Shown here piece by piece: positions 27,901 to 36,507 of a stretch of 64,000 nucleotides of DNA. Position numbers and translations under genes: made by a program. The stretch's first letter is position 1; the number at the start of each line of letters is the position of its first letter. The notes under the pieces were generated by a model. That model ran no database searches. It worked only from the letters and a program-made list of their open reading frames with translations, and had not been told where the DNA came from. This DNA comes from a virus. The DNA lies in the IMG/VR virus record IMGVR_UViG_3300042448_001704, positions 1 through 64,000 of that record; one strand, 5' to 3'.

Positions 27901-28737
27901 GGCATTGTCGGAGTTATGGATGTTGCCAAAAAAGCGGGAATAAATCTTACGGAAAAAATGGCTCCCGGTTTAGCTAACATGAATGCCCAAATGCTTGACG
28001 CAAAAATGGCATTGTTTGACGCTCCTCTTCAAGCTCTTGACATGCAGAATCAATTTGACTCCATGCAGGACAAGATTGCAAGCGGTGATACAAGCAAATC
28101 CACGATTATTCAGTTCTTAAAAACAGGATTTCAACGTGGTTACGCTTTAACTGGAAGTTCTTCAAAAGCAACAGTAATGCTGGAAGACACGATGAAGTCT
28201 CTTGCGGATGTAATGCCTGGACAGATTGACAAAATAATGGAAGTTGCGTCTGAGATTGGTGTTTTTGATTCAAAGAGAGAGTCGGAATCGTTTATAACAT
28301 CCAAGGGTTCTACATATTCTTCAATATTTGGCGAAGCCATAAGGAATTCGGGCGTAGAGGGAGTTTCGGATACTCAAATTTTGACTCAAATAGGTAAAGT
28401 TATTGCGGAAGGTGGAGCGGGTGCTTCGGTTGCAATGGATGACCTTTTAAATAATGTTTTGTTAGGAAAATCATCAGGTAAAGATATTCTTGCTTTCCTT
28501 AACACTGGATATTTGAATACTCCTAATCCTGGTGCACAGGGGAATGATGTTCTTCCGAGTGGAAAAAGAGTTGCTCCCGTTGATCCAAGTTCGCTTTCTA
28601 CACAGGTTGCATATGCACCAAATATTCAAATTAGTGGTGTTATTTCTGTTGATGATAAAGCAGCACAAAAGGTCATTACTGATATTGTTGATGCGCAGTG
28701 GCTAAAAATAAAAAGACAAAATCAAGGTGCTAAATAA
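24946..28737 (+). CDS. Tape measure protein
   Basis: 1263 residues from the ATG at 24946 (CGGAG upstream; a GTG two codons earlier is possible). The N-terminus has IKIDVDADIASITAVRAAL and long helices; the middle has several hydrophobic segments (MAAAALAIGASALLFKSGAA, YAIVAATAAFATFLA, LGGIATLGAAFIGM). A Gly/Ala/Met-rich region (about 540-880) looks disordered or membrane-penetrating. At about 1.5 Å per residue it would set a tail near 190 nm. It lies between chaperone and baseplate genes as expected. Confidence 0.93.
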   Translation: MAENVTIKIDVDADIASITAVRAALNAMCSEVDDCTKTMDKHRKKMDEVTSTHDTLEKGTNKNSKALNSHSGATKNATKNQDSFLKKLFHVNDATKTLLGGLHKLIKFGIKPMAIEMAAAALAIGASALLFKSGAAVAKGYQLALSGVAYAIVAATAAFATFLAAQREFASTSFAPMFADGATNTASSVEAASSAMKMFVDDAQLAVLGSKSLTAAFSTLSKQGPVTGKTTAAFRALADVTSGMGGDIGKNSEELAKFMAEYQKRGTFGSKVQQAGKALGPEFTKILKEANAQGINTYDKFAEAAVNGTLGDTFKKYSGQLGNMNNTLVGQAKGALSEIKGMFVEMGEPLLGPVKQIFQQMTGDIRVLFMRINAEMGGVVNGGTLQKLADGFGKITNAIGRLIETRVPDATNALGRLSDGWKTFSNLASRIVEWLRPLQDAASGIWKALLPALRAVASSFGGTVDQIAMFFTDKSFLDNLTKFSMAFAEVYLALSDIGTQIKDAFVKALPVMTIVAKVVAAILTAMGALLSLTNKLPGALGGIATLGAAFIGMRALKMGGAQVKGKVGGALNAGASKLTGGTGAMPGVASSTGTMNVTAGSVYVNGTGVTGGAAGTVANTAATRAIGGAGAAGRMSMGQRFGNYRSRVGGEFQRIRGGIGQIASPSNGLNRRANFGNMFFPPTTTPGLGASATGSLNYGQRAANAFQGSRYGGASITQSLKNSRKAVGRQFAASGGMGNVASKVGNIAGNPMALMMGGQAISGLDVGGKQGNAVTGSAGSAMQMAGMAKMMGASGPAAAILAGGTAAWKLGGAVSAGMFGNSDSNVAKAGGGLAGAATGAAIGATIGSAVPVLGTALGAALGGAIGFAAGVWNAGKYNKQARSAAKEFIAGYATRLDDAMSAGDLEGVQSAVDNVYADAAAAGKGNIDVYNKEIEKRKKEIDALSKGASNYSKNAGLFQIVFGADAKEMVKIANKAGVGIDGLKKGIVGVMDVAKKAGINLTEKMAPGLANMNAQMLDAKMALFDAPLQALDMQNQFDSMQDKIASGDTSKSTIIQFLKTGFQRGYALTGSSSKATVMLEDTMKSLADVMPGQIDKIMEVASEIGVFDSKRESESFITSKGSTYSSIFGEAIRNSGVEGVSDTQILTQIGKVIAEGGAGASVAMDDLLNNVLLGKSSGKDILAFLNTGYLNTPNPGAQGNDVLPSGKRVAPVDPSSLSTQVAYAPNIQISGVISVDDKAAQKVITDIVDAQWLKIKRQNQGAK

Positions 28738-29645
28738 TGCCTGACAATAAAACTATTATTAATAAAAGAAACAATAAGGTAAGTGGAACATCTGTTTCAA
28801 CAATCAGTATACCTTTGACTGGTGCCGCACTATTGGCGTTTAATGAGACTCAAGCGCAAATCAGAACCACCAAGAGCAGTCTAGTTAGTAGTAACTCTTT
28901 TACAAGTACTTATAATATGAACATAGATCCATATATGAGGTTGCTAAAAAATGTTGAAACTGATGAGTTTTACGATTTTTATTTTCCTTTTTCCCCTGGT
29001 GAAATATCATACGAACAACTTTCTAATGAAATAGTTGAAGTCCCCAGAGCCGGCAGAACACCGTTGGTTATGTATAAGTCACAAAAGTTAATGAAACTTA
29101 GTTTTGAGTTTATGCTTGCGGTTCCTTTTGACGGTATGGTTGAATCAGTTAGTGATTCAATAGAACTGTTAAGGAAAATGGCTACGGACACAACCCGAAG
29201 TGTTCAATTTTTTAATTTTGACGATATGCTTACTAAGTCGTTGTTTTTATCTAAAGCACCTGTTACTTCTTTTTCAATAGTAGAAAGAACGAATAGGTTT
29301 TTTATTGCAGATCTTACAATTAGTAGTATTAGGAGAAATGCTGACAATCAGGTTACGAACGCAAATGTAAGCATTTCTTTTATTGAAAACAGAAACCCAG
29401 ATATAACAATTGTTGATATTCCAAAATTTAGAAAAGATCCTGTTCTTACTTGTCCTCAAAAATGCAAAAAGAATAATAAACCAGGCGCAAAAAGAACGGC
29501 ATGTATAGCAAAATGCTCTAAACCCCAACAAAAGCCATGCACTCTTCCAAAAGTGAGTTGCATGATGGATTCGTCAGGTAGAAATCGTAAGTATATTAAA
29601 GGGAAAATCACCACCGAACCATGCCCAGTGTGTAAGAGTAAATAA
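28737..29645 (+). CDS. Baseplate/tail hub-associated protein with Cys-rich C-terminus
   Basis: 302 residues, start overlapping the tape measure stop (TAATG). Residues 75-215 contain FYDFYFPFSPGEISYEQLS, a RTPLVMYKSQKLMKLSFEFML strand set and FFIADLTISSIRR, resembling the tail-tube-initiator proteins found after tape measures in myoviruses. The last 70 residues hold ten Cys (TCPQKCKKNN, ACIAKCSK, TEPCPVCKSK), a probable zinc-binding or disulfide knot domain not usual in this family. Confidence 0.7.
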   Translation: MPDNKTIINKRNNKVSGTSVSTISIPLTGAALLAFNETQAQIRTTKSSLVSSNSFTSTYNMNIDPYMRLLKNVETDEFYDFYFPFSPGEISYEQLSNEIVEVPRAGRTPLVMYKSQKLMKLSFEFMLAVPFDGMVESVSDSIELLRKMATDTTRSVQFFNFDDMLTKSLFLSKAPVTSFSIVERTNRFFIADLTISSIRRNADNQVTNANVSISFIENRNPDITIVDIPKFRKDPVLTCPQKCKKNNKPGAKRTACIAKCSKPQQKPCTLPKVSCMMDSSGRNRKYIKGKITTEPCPVCKSK

Positions 29646-29647
29646 AA

Positions 29648-30607
29648 ATGCTTCATATAAGTGATTTACATATAAAAAAACCAAACGGCAAAGCTGATTT
29701 TAATGAATCAATAACATCAATGACGGTTAACTGGACAATGGACGGAGCTTCGCGTTTGGAAGTTGATGTTGTTGATAAAGGTTTCAAAATGCTTAGAAAT
29801 GATTATTTTGAGCTTGACACCGTATACGAATGGGGCACGCGTGATTTTTTGCTGTCAACAATCAGTGTTCGTCAAGGAGATGGTGATTTTGCTGTGATTT
29901 CTCTTGAATTGTTTGAATCAAAATGTCAACAACTTAAAAACAATAAAAATCCTGGATCTTTCAAAGCGTTAAACGGTTTTCAGTATGCGGCAAATGTCGC
30001 CGCAAAAATGAAACTTGAATTTGTAGGAGAGAGAGTCAAGGGAGATCAACAAGCGATTCAGGTTAAAGCGAAAAACAATAGGGAGAGCGTGTGGCAAGTG
30101 CTTCAACGTACCGCTCAAGAAAACCAGTATGTGTGTTTTATAGCTAATAACACATTGTTTTTTGCATCCCCTATGTATCTTTTAGGAAGGTGGGGGGTTG
30201 ATTCTAAAAACTATCAACCAAAAGGGGAGTCGTCTGCCCGTAAATTTAGTTATGTTCCACTTGAATGGCCGACCCCAGAAAAAGAAAAAAGATTTTTATT
30301 GATGCAAATGCCAAAACTGCAAATAGCTAAAGATATGCCCACGAGTGGTTCTGGTTCTGCTTTAGTCTGGAGAGATAATGGATATAAACTTAGGGCTGGA
30401 ATGACATGTATCATTCGTGGCATTAGTCCCCAATTTAATAAGCCCTATTTGATAACTTCGGTTGAGTACAAAGTTGACGAACCAGAACCTGTGGCTATTG
30501 AATTTGCTACTGTTGATAAAATTTCTAATCCAGACACGAGAAACCTTGATGAAGTAGAAGATGACCCACCAACGAATGAAGTTATTATTGGAACCGAAGG
30601 TGATTAA
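29648..30607 (+). CDS. Baseplate hub protein, gp27/gpD type
   Basis: 319 residues. The pattern SMTVNWTMDGASRLEVDVVDK, YEWGTRDFLLSTISV, then WQVLQRTAQENQYVCFI and FFASPMYLLG matches late control D/gp27 hub proteins. The C-terminus has LRAGMTCIIRGISPQFNKPYLI, as in the final hub beta domain. The hub binds the tail tube and the central spike. It lies 2 nt from its neighbours on both sides. Confidence 0.8.
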   Translation: MLHISDLHIKKPNGKADFNESITSMTVNWTMDGASRLEVDVVDKGFKMLRNDYFELDTVYEWGTRDFLLSTISVRQGDGDFAVISLELFESKCQQLKNNKNPGSFKALNGFQYAANVAAKMKLEFVGERVKGDQQAIQVKAKNNRESVWQVLQRTAQENQYVCFIANNTLFFASPMYLLGRWGVDSKNYQPKGESSARKFSYVPLEWPTPEKEKRFLLMQMPKLQIAKDMPTSGSGSALVWRDNGYKLRAGMTCIIRGISPQFNKPYLITSVEYKVDEPEPVAIEFATVDKISNPDTRNLDEVEDDPPTNEVIIGTEGD

Positions 30608-30609
30608 TA

Positions 30610-30897
30610 ATGTTTAAATCTGATCCTTTTCGTAATATACAAGCACCTGAGAGTCCTGCGGTTCTTAAAGAACCTGGCATATATGTTGGGGTTGTAAAAA
30701 CAGTTGATGCGACAACTAGAACGGTGACTGTAATTGTTCCTGCGGTAGCGGATCAGAATACTGCCCTTGGCCCAGCAAGAGTGATGGCACCAATAGCTAG
30801 TGGGACACCGGCAATGCCAACTATTGGAATGAAAGTTGTTGTGGCTTTTTTAAATAACTCATACGATACTCTTGTTGTGTTGGGCAAATATGTTTGA
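30610..30897 (+). CDS. Baseplate spike/gpV-like OB-fold protein
   Basis: 95 residues. YVGVVKTVDATTRTVTVIVPAV followed by GMKVVVAFLNNSYDTLVVLG is the OB-fold core of gpV/gp5-type spikes. It is very short: there is no lysozyme domain and no long beta-helix needle, so another protein may provide the tip. Position between hub and gp25-like genes supports the call. Confidence 0.75.
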   Translation: MFKSDPFRNIQAPESPAVLKEPGIYVGVVKTVDATTRTVTVIVPAVADQNTALGPARVMAPIASGTPAMPTIGMKVVVAFLNNSYDTLVVLGKYV

Positions 30898-30914
30898 TAT
30901 GAGAGAATAGATAA

Positions 30915-31211
30915 ATGGACACAATTAGAACCCCGCTTTCTTTCAATAGCGACGGAACAACAAAACATTATGTCGTTGGAACTGACGACTATTATGCGCA
31001 TCTAATAAGACAGATAACTCTCATACAGCCTGGGGAGTTGCCTCTGACTGTTAACTATGGAGTTGATGACCCTTCATTTGCTGAAATCAAGACGGCTACC
31101 ATTAGGGAAAAAATACATAAATATGTGGATAATGTTAATATAACGAAGGTTGCTGTTCAGCAATCCGATTCAGGTAATGTTAATCTATTGATTAGCTTTG
31201 AGGTAGTTTAA
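30915..31211 (+). CDS. Baseplate wedge protein, gp25/gpW-like
   Basis: 98 residues. It has the family layout with an N-terminal PLSFNSDG, ...LIRQITLIQPGELPLTVNYGVDDPSF and a C-terminal strand VNLLISFEVV. It is the wedge component that contacts sheath. Position in the V-W-J-I order matches P2 and T4. Confidence 0.85.
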   Translation: MDTIRTPLSFNSDGTTKHYVVGTDDYYAHLIRQITLIQPGELPLTVNYGVDDPSFAEIKTATIREKIHKYVDNVNITKVAVQQSDSGNVNLLISFEVV

Positions 31212-31212
31212 A

Positions 31213-32385
31213 ATGTCGTCACCAGATTTTTCTCAATATGTTGATTTAACTCTTTACGATGTTGAACCGCAAGATGTATATAGTGCTGCTTTAACATACG
31301 CACAAACAGCACTTCCTGAATTTATTCCCGTAATTGGAACAGTAGAAGACGCAGTACTTCAGGCAACAAGTTATATGACATACATTCTTGCCGCCGGAAT
31401 CAACAGAGTGCCCAACGGACTGATGGAAGGCATTATTAAATTAATGGGCTTCTCTAGACGTGAAGCAACATTTGCTACTGGTTCAGCATTGTTTACACTT
31501 AGCGTTAACACTGGAACAACAATTCCAGAAGGCACAATCATTGCCTACACCACGACGATTGACAACGAAGTTGTTGCCTACTCTTTTGCAACCACGACAG
31601 ACACGATTGTTCCATCTGGCAGTGACACGGTAAGCATTGCTATTGAAGCAACAGAAGAAGGACAATATCCCACTCTTTTAGATACGCAACAAATGATTTT
31701 AATTTCTTCCGTGCCGACCATCTTGGAAGTTTCCCTTGATGCCGACATCGTAAACGGTATCAATTCTGAAACAGATGCTCAATATTTTGACAGAGCAGCA
31801 CAGTTTCTTTCTTCAACAAATACTTCACTAGCAACAAAAAGACAATTAGTTAACTACATTGCTGCAAACTATCCTACTGTCAACATTTCCGCCGTTTACG
31901 ATACTACTAACTCTGCTGGCAATCTTTTGTTTGCAACCGCTGCGGCACCTGGATATGTAACCATTGCTGTTGCTCAAAGTGATGGCACAGCACTGGGTTC
32001 AACCATCAAAAACGCACTTCAGGCAGATGTAGCAGGAAAAGCAATAGCTGGCTTAACTGTCGGAGTGATTGACCTCTCTTCGTTTTCATGCTCAATAGCA
32101 GTTTCAATTGCTGTTGTTTCTGGATATACGCCCGCAACTGTTCAAGCAAGCGTTGCTGACGCTGTTGAGTCATACATTTCTCCCTTGGGGTGGGATCAGG
32201 AACAAACAATTAACCCCAACAAAATTGTTGCCTTAATTGCTGTTCTCCCAGGAGTTGGATATGTTTCCAGTGTTACCTTAACAATTCCTACATCTCCAGC
32301 AAACGTGACACTAGCTTCAAATGTAATAACCATTGCAAAAAAAGCATATTTTCCGGTAGGAATTGCCACCGTAACGGTGATTTAA
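31213..32385 (+). CDS. Baseplate J-like protein
   Basis: 390 residues. GFSRREATFATGSALFTLSVNTGTTIPEG (in two parts) with the beta-rich domain that follows, GINSETDAQYFDRAAQFLSS and LVNYIAANYPTVNISAVY, is the gpJ/gp6 signature. It forms the baseplate wedge ring. It starts 1 nt after gpW-like and ends 1 nt before gpI-like. Confidence 0.92.
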   Translation: MSSPDFSQYVDLTLYDVEPQDVYSAALTYAQTALPEFIPVIGTVEDAVLQATSYMTYILAAGINRVPNGLMEGIIKLMGFSRREATFATGSALFTLSVNTGTTIPEGTIIAYTTTIDNEVVAYSFATTTDTIVPSGSDTVSIAIEATEEGQYPTLLDTQQMILISSVPTILEVSLDADIVNGINSETDAQYFDRAAQFLSSTNTSLATKRQLVNYIAANYPTVNISAVYDTTNSAGNLLFATAAAPGYVTIAVAQSDGTALGSTIKNALQADVAGKAIAGLTVGVIDLSSFSCSIAVSIAVVSGYTPATVQASVADAVESYISPLGWDQEQTINPNKIVALIAVLPGVGYVSSVTLTIPTSPANVTLASNVITIAKKAYFPVGIATVTVI

Positions 32386-32386
32386 A

Positions 32387-33643
32387 ATGGGTTTCACTAC
32401 CACTTTAATGAACACTGGGAGCAGTGTATTCACTTCTTCAGTTGTGCCACCATCTTTTAGATGGTCTTTTACTAATGCAACTTCAACAATAGATTTGAAT
32501 GAATACAAAACAGCCGGATACGGTTCAATCTTTGTAGAAGCAGTTTCTTCCAGCACTTACACCTGCACGTACAACAAAGCGTTTACGACTGGTTGGACAA
32601 CAACAAGCCTCACTACTGATGGTGTGCGCGGATCAAAAATTGATTTTTTTTGTTTCATAAAAACATCAGAAACAATATCTATTTCGGCACAAGTTAACCT
32701 TCATCAAATTACTTCTGGAGGCAGTGAAGTCAACCTGATTTCAGGAGAAGTATTTAATACTAGTATTTTATCGGGTGACTGGACATTAGTCAGGGCAACA
32801 AGCGGTCTTGTTCCTGAAGACACGAACACGTACTCAATAGAAGTGGTTCTTTCAGTAACGGCCACAACTACCAATAGTGATATTTATATTCACAGACCTG
32901 TAATTTATAACAGATATGCATTTCTTGAAAACAATGCGATGGTAGAAACGCTAGATAATGTTCCAACAGTTTTTCATGAAGACGATTCACAGTATAACGA
33001 TTCTTTATTATCGCACCCATTTTATAGACTCATGGACATATTGACAGCCTCAATGGATGACATACTTTCGTTAATAACAACAATACAATACAACGATATT
33101 TCAGATGGTTACGATGTTGCTATTCCTGAAACAAAAAGTATTTTAATTGATGCAGATGTGGTGGCTCGTGGTTATACGGATTGGTTAGCGCAATTTGTTG
33201 GAGTAAAACTACAAAACCCCTCTGGTATAGCAACCCCTTGGGAGAACTTGCCAGGAACATGGAATGGTATTGACTTAATTGACACGGTTGATTCGGCTGG
33301 TGACTCTGTTCAATGGAAACTTCTTGAAGCGTACAATCCTGAACCTTCTAACCTTTTAGAATTTCTACGTTGGCAAATAAAATATGCATATACGGGAATT
33401 AATGCAGGTTCAAGAAACTCTGTTATTAATGCCGCAAAATGGATGTGCACGGGGACTAAGCAAGTCAATTTGACCTGCGATGTTGCAACGACTCCATTTG
33501 TTCTTGCGGTTACAACAAAATTGTCTGAATTTTCAATTCCAGATACCGACTATGTTGTCGGTGACGACTCTCAAGAGATAATAGACATTTTAAATGAAGT
33601 TAAGCCTTTGGGCTACACAATTACCCATAGTTTTATTTCATAG
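32387..33643 (+). CDS. Baseplate gpI-like protein with N-terminal carbohydrate-binding-like domain
   Basis: 418 residues, about twice the P2 gpI length. The first 180 residues are a beta-rich domain (TYTCTYNKAFTTGWTTTSL, VNLISGEVFNTSILSGDWT) resembling a jelly-roll binding module. Residues about 185-418 hold the gpI-like part (YNDSLLSHPFYRLMDILTAS, YTDWLAQFVGVKLQNPSG, LLEFLRWQIKYAYTG). It connects the baseplate to the fibres that follow. The last gene of the baseplate operon. Confidence 0.8.
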   Translation: MGFTTTLMNTGSSVFTSSVVPPSFRWSFTNATSTIDLNEYKTAGYGSIFVEAVSSSTYTCTYNKAFTTGWTTTSLTTDGVRGSKIDFFCFIKTSETISISAQVNLHQITSGGSEVNLISGEVFNTSILSGDWTLVRATSGLVPEDTNTYSIEVVLSVTATTTNSDIYIHRPVIYNRYAFLENNAMVETLDNVPTVFHEDDSQYNDSLLSHPFYRLMDILTASMDDILSLITTIQYNDISDGYDVAIPETKSILIDADVVARGYTDWLAQFVGVKLQNPSGIATPWENLPGTWNGIDLIDTVDSAGDSVQWKLLEAYNPEPSNLLEFLRWQIKYAYTGINAGSRNSVINAAKWMCTGTKQVNLTCDVATTPFVLAVTTKLSEFSIPDTDYVVGDDSQEIIDILNEVKPLGYTITHSFIS

Positions 33644-33644
33644 T

Positions 33645-33652
33645 TGTATACT
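33645..33652 (+). promoter_or_regulatory. Candidate extended -10 promoter TGTATACT before the fibre operon
   Basis: TGTATACT follows the gpI-like stop directly and is 21 nt before the fibre start, leaving a short leader with AGGAG at 33663-33667. The octamer is identical to the one before the sheath gene. No convincing -35 box. Confidence 0.45.
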
Positions 33653-33672
33653 AGGTAGGTTCAGGAGAATAT

Positions 33673-34821
33673 ATGGCAGCGACACAAAGCAACTCACCTC
33701 GGTTTAGTTTATACACATGGGGATCAAGCTCTGACGACTTCACTCGTGAACAAATGACTTTATCGCATGAAAATGTTGAATCATACGGTGCGTTATTCTT
33801 AACGGGAGCTGGTGCCCCGAGCACTGCAAACAACACAACAGAGCGATCCATATTCTGGGACTCAACCAACTCTCATCTTTATTTTCGTGGAACAAGTGGA
33901 ACGGCGTGGACGAGAATACCTTTCTCTTTCGGTACAGGAATAGTTCAAATAACAGCCGGAGCAACCCTTAGTGGTGGTTCTGGATTTGACCTAGCACGAG
34001 CCAACCATGTTCATAGTGTTTCTACAGCCGCGGCTTCAAGTCTCGGTTCGGCAAACGCAGAGGGTTCATCTTCTTCTCTTGCTAGAGCTGACCATGTTCA
34101 TACAATTGCGGCCGGCCACATTGTTGACGCAATGGTTTCTGCAACTGCGGCTATTGCTGGTTCAAAAATATCTGGTGCGGTTCCTACTGCAAGTGCTTGG
34201 GCGACAGGAAGAACCATCACCCTTGCGGGGGATTTAACTGGCTCTGTTACTCTTGACGGAAGCGCAAACGTCACGCTTACAGCAGTTGTCGTTGATGAAA
34301 GCCATGCTCACGCAGCTCAATATCAGCCTGTTGACGCCGACCTGACGGCACTTGCAGCACTCTCCACTACGGGAATTGTTGCCCGAACAGCATCTAATAC
34401 TTATGTTCCACGAAGCATTGCAACTTCTGGAACTGGCATAAGTATTTCTAACGGTGATCTTGTTTCTGGCAATGCAACAATCACCCTCAACAGCGATACT
34501 ACGGCAACCATAAATACAATCGTTTTACGAGATTCGGCTGGTCGGTTCCGTGCGGTAGATCCATCACATGTGTCAGATGTGGCTACAAAAAACTACACCG
34601 ACACAGCAGACGCCCTCAAAGCCAACTCAGCAGATGTTTACACAAAAACAGCAGTAAACAACGCAAAACTTTACCAGTATGGAAACACCACAAGCGGACA
34701 AGGCGTAGGACTTCCAACAGACGCCGCTCGCGTCACGCCACGCATATATGTCCAAGCAACCGAGCCAACATACCCATCGGGTCAGGTTGCGGTAACTGGC
34801 GACATTTGGTTTGAAATCTAA
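33673..34821 (+). CDS. Tail fibre protein
   Basis: 382 residues. The N-terminus binds the fibre or baseplate, with WDSTNSHLYFRGTSGTAWTRI. The shaft contains two LARANHVHSV / LARADHVHTI units, DGSANVTLT and PVDADLTALAAL..TGIVARTA, common phage fibre repeats. It ends with a short beta domain (PRIYVQATEPTYP). Its stop overlaps the next start by 1 nt. Confidence 0.8.
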   Translation: MAATQSNSPRFSLYTWGSSSDDFTREQMTLSHENVESYGALFLTGAGAPSTANNTTERSIFWDSTNSHLYFRGTSGTAWTRIPFSFGTGIVQITAGATLSGGSGFDLARANHVHSVSTAAASSLGSANAEGSSSSLARADHVHTIAAGHIVDAMVSATAAIAGSKISGAVPTASAWATGRTITLAGDLTGSVTLDGSANVTLTAVVVDESHAHAAQYQPVDADLTALAALSTTGIVARTASNTYVPRSIATSGTGISISNGDLVSGNATITLNSDTTATINTIVLRDSAGRFRAVDPSHVSDVATKNYTDTADALKANSADVYTKTAVNNAKLYQYGNTTSGQGVGLPTDAARVTPRIYVQATEPTYPSGQVAVTGDIWFEI

Positions 34822-35003
34822 TGCCCGCCTGCCGCGTTTTCATTGATAATGAATGGAAACTAGTTAAGAATTTCTATATTAATAAAGATGGTTTTGGATT
34901 TGTTCCTCTTGAGTCAATTAAAGTTATGTCTGATACTGGATGGGTTATTGTCCAGTCAGAAGGATGGACAACGCTTCTGTCTAGCGAACTTGTTGGCATC
35001 TAA
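34821..35003 (+). CDS. Small fibre-associated protein
   Basis: 60 residues, coupled by TAATG-type overlaps to both neighbours. It has an aromatic-rich beta pattern (EWKLVKNFYINKDGFGF, GWVIVQSEGW). Probably a fibre tip, chaperone or short capping protein. Confidence 0.6.
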   Translation: MPACRVFIDNEWKLVKNFYINKDGFGFVPLESIKVMSDTGWVIVQSEGWTTLLSSELVGI

Positions 35004-35350
35004 TGGGAGACACCGCAAACACTATTTTTACGATTGTTGGGTTAATTACCGCAACCATTTCGGCGTTTGTAGTTTTGAGAGGTCAAAATCTTAATTTCAG
35101 AACATCCCTACATGGGAACAGTAATCAGGAAATGAAAACAATTTTTGACGCTTATTCTTTAGTTGTTGAAGAATTAAGAAGTGAAGTTGAAAGACTTAAT
35201 GTGGTTGTTTTAGAAAACCAGGAAGCATTATTTGAACAGGGCGAAGAAGTCATTAGATGCGAACAAAGAAATAATGAACTTATAGATTTGATTAATGTAT
35301 TACAGGACAGAATAAGCGTACTGGAGGCCACCAATGGCGGACAACAATGA
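35003..35350 (+). CDS. Membrane-anchored coiled-coil protein
   Basis: 115 residues. An N-terminal membrane helix (TIFTIVGLITATISAFVVL) is followed by a long charged heptad region (VEELRSEVERLNVVVLENQEALFEQGEEVIRCEQRN). The layout fits a spanin-like or lysis accessory protein, but it is embedded in fibre genes far from the endolysin. It overlaps the next gene by 17 nt. Confidence 0.6.
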   Translation: MGDTANTIFTIVGLITATISAFVVLRGQNLNFRTSLHGNSNQEMKTIFDAYSLVVEELRSEVERLNVVVLENQEALFEQGEEVIRCEQRNNELIDLINVLQDRISVLEATNGGQQ

Positions 35351-35576
35351 GGAAACTGTTCTTAAAACATTTCTAGATCTTATGAAAAATTCAATGCCCG
35401 ATTCTTTAATCTCTAACTATGTGGTTATTGCTGAGGTTGTTGGCAATGAAGCAAATCAACTTTCTATCCTTACAAGCCCTGGTATGACGCCGTGGTTAGC
35501 GCAGGGGATGTTGCAATCTTCCATAGACATGATTATGTCTGGGCAAGAAACATATTTTGAAGACGAAGACGAATAG
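35334..35576 (+). CDS. Small acidic hypothetical protein
   Basis: 80 residues with start inside the previous gene. It has a helical LKTFLDLMKNSMPDSL segment, a GMTPWLAQGMLQSSIDMI part and an acidic end (EDEDE). Function unknown; fibre assembly role possible from context. Confidence 0.6.
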   Translation: MADNNEETVLKTFLDLMKNSMPDSLISNYVVIAEVVGNEANQLSILTSPGMTPWLAQGMLQSSIDMIMSGQETYFEDEDE

Positions 35577-35585
35577 CACATTTAC

Positions 35586-35630
35586 TTACCCTGATACGCT
35601 ATTTCATAGTCTAAAATTAGCATCAGGTAA
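35586..35630 (+). other. Inverted repeat with candidate -10 in the loop
   Basis: TTACCCTGAT (35586-35595) pairs with ATCAGGTAA (35622-35630), with a single bulged base. The loop contains TAAAAT (35612-35617). It fills the 65-nt gap before the next fibre operon, whose ribosome site GGAGG follows. It may be an operator or a leader hairpin. Confidence 0.35.
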
Positions 35631-35641
35631 CCGGAGGAACC

Positions 35642-35995
35642 ATGATTGCTGGAATTTATAATATAACTTGCGAACAGGGTGCTACATTTACACGAACTTT
35701 CACAATAACTGACCCAGATGGTGACATTGTTAACTTAACTGGTTACACAGGCCGTATGCAGGTTCGTAGAGATATTGACTCTACAGCGACACCACTAGTA
35801 GAACTGACTACAGCTAATGGAAGACTTGTAATAGTTCCATTGTTGGGTGAAATAACCATCACCTTGACGCCACAATTAACAGCACCAATTACACGTGATG
35901 GTGTCTATGACCTTGAAATAGTTAACACAAGTTCTGGGGTTGTTTACCGCGTACTAAAAGGTTCATTTAAGATTGACAAAGAGGTCACTCGATGA
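35642..35995 (+). CDS. Fibre- or baseplate-associated beta protein
   Basis: 117 residues after a strong CCGGAGG site. It has ITCEQGATFTRTFTITDPDGD, TGYTGRMQVR and VYDLEIVN, a pattern common to small Ig-like or BppU N-terminal-like domains that link fibres to baseplates. The stop overlaps the next start (ATGA). Confidence 0.65.
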   Translation: MIAGIYNITCEQGATFTRTFTITDPDGDIVNLTGYTGRMQVRRDIDSTATPLVELTTANGRLVIVPLLGEITITLTPQLTAPITRDGVYDLEIVNTSSGVVYRVLKGSFKIDKEVTR

Positions 35996-36171
35996 CTCTT
36001 CCTCTTGACCCCGCTTTTGATGTAACCGTAGAGGAACTGCGGAATACGGTAATAGTTGATCAGGCTGCTCCAAATAACGTAACTGTTCAAGTCAACACAA
36101 AACTTAAATCCGGATCTGTTGCCATAGGCTACGGTTCGGGTGCGCCCTGGACGATAGTAGTGGACATCTAA
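35992..36171 (+). CDS. Small fibre-operon protein of 59 residues
   Basis: ATG at 35992 overlaps the previous stop in ATGA, and its TAA (36169-36171) directly precedes the next ATG at 36172. The protein has ELRNTVIVDQAAPNNVTVQV and a terminal GSGAPWTIVVDI strand. The start of the sequence resembles the end of neighbouring fibre adaptors. Coupling on both sides supports it as a gene despite its size. Confidence 0.7.
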   Translation: MTLPLDPAFDVTVEELRNTVIVDQAAPNNVTVQVNTKLKSGSVAIGYGSGAPWTIVVDI

Positions 36172-36507
36172 ATGCCAAACATTGCAAGCGATTACGGCGA
36201 CATTGGTGATTACTACATAGATGTTGACAGTGGAGACTTTTACGGTCCCAAAACAGCAGACGGATGGCCTGACACTCCGTTCTTTACGGCTGTTACAACA
36301 GATACTCAGCAAAACGAGCGACACGTTCACACACAAAGCACATCAAGTACCATATGGACAATAAATCATAGCCTTGGAGGTCGTCCGTCGGTTACCGTAG
36401 TTGATTCTTCTGATACTATGGTAATTGGTGAGGTAACATATGTGAACAGCACACAAGTACGTGTTTCTTTCTCAGCAGCATTCTCCGGAAAAGCATATCT
36501 CACATAG
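36172..36507 (+). CDS. Tail fibre-like protein
   Basis: 111 residues. The N-terminus GDIGDYYIDVDSGDFYGPK is a common fibre adaptor motif. The C-terminus has IWTINHSLGGRPSVTVVDS followed by VRVSFSAAFSGKAYL, a small beta-sandwich also used in T4-like fibre tips. The same type of tip domain recurs in the next gene. Confidence 0.7.
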   Translation: MPNIASDYGDIGDYYIDVDSGDFYGPKTADGWPDTPFFTAVTTDTQQNERHVHTQSTSSTIWTINHSLGGRPSVTVVDSSDTMVIGEVTYVNSTQVRVSFSAAFSGKAYLT

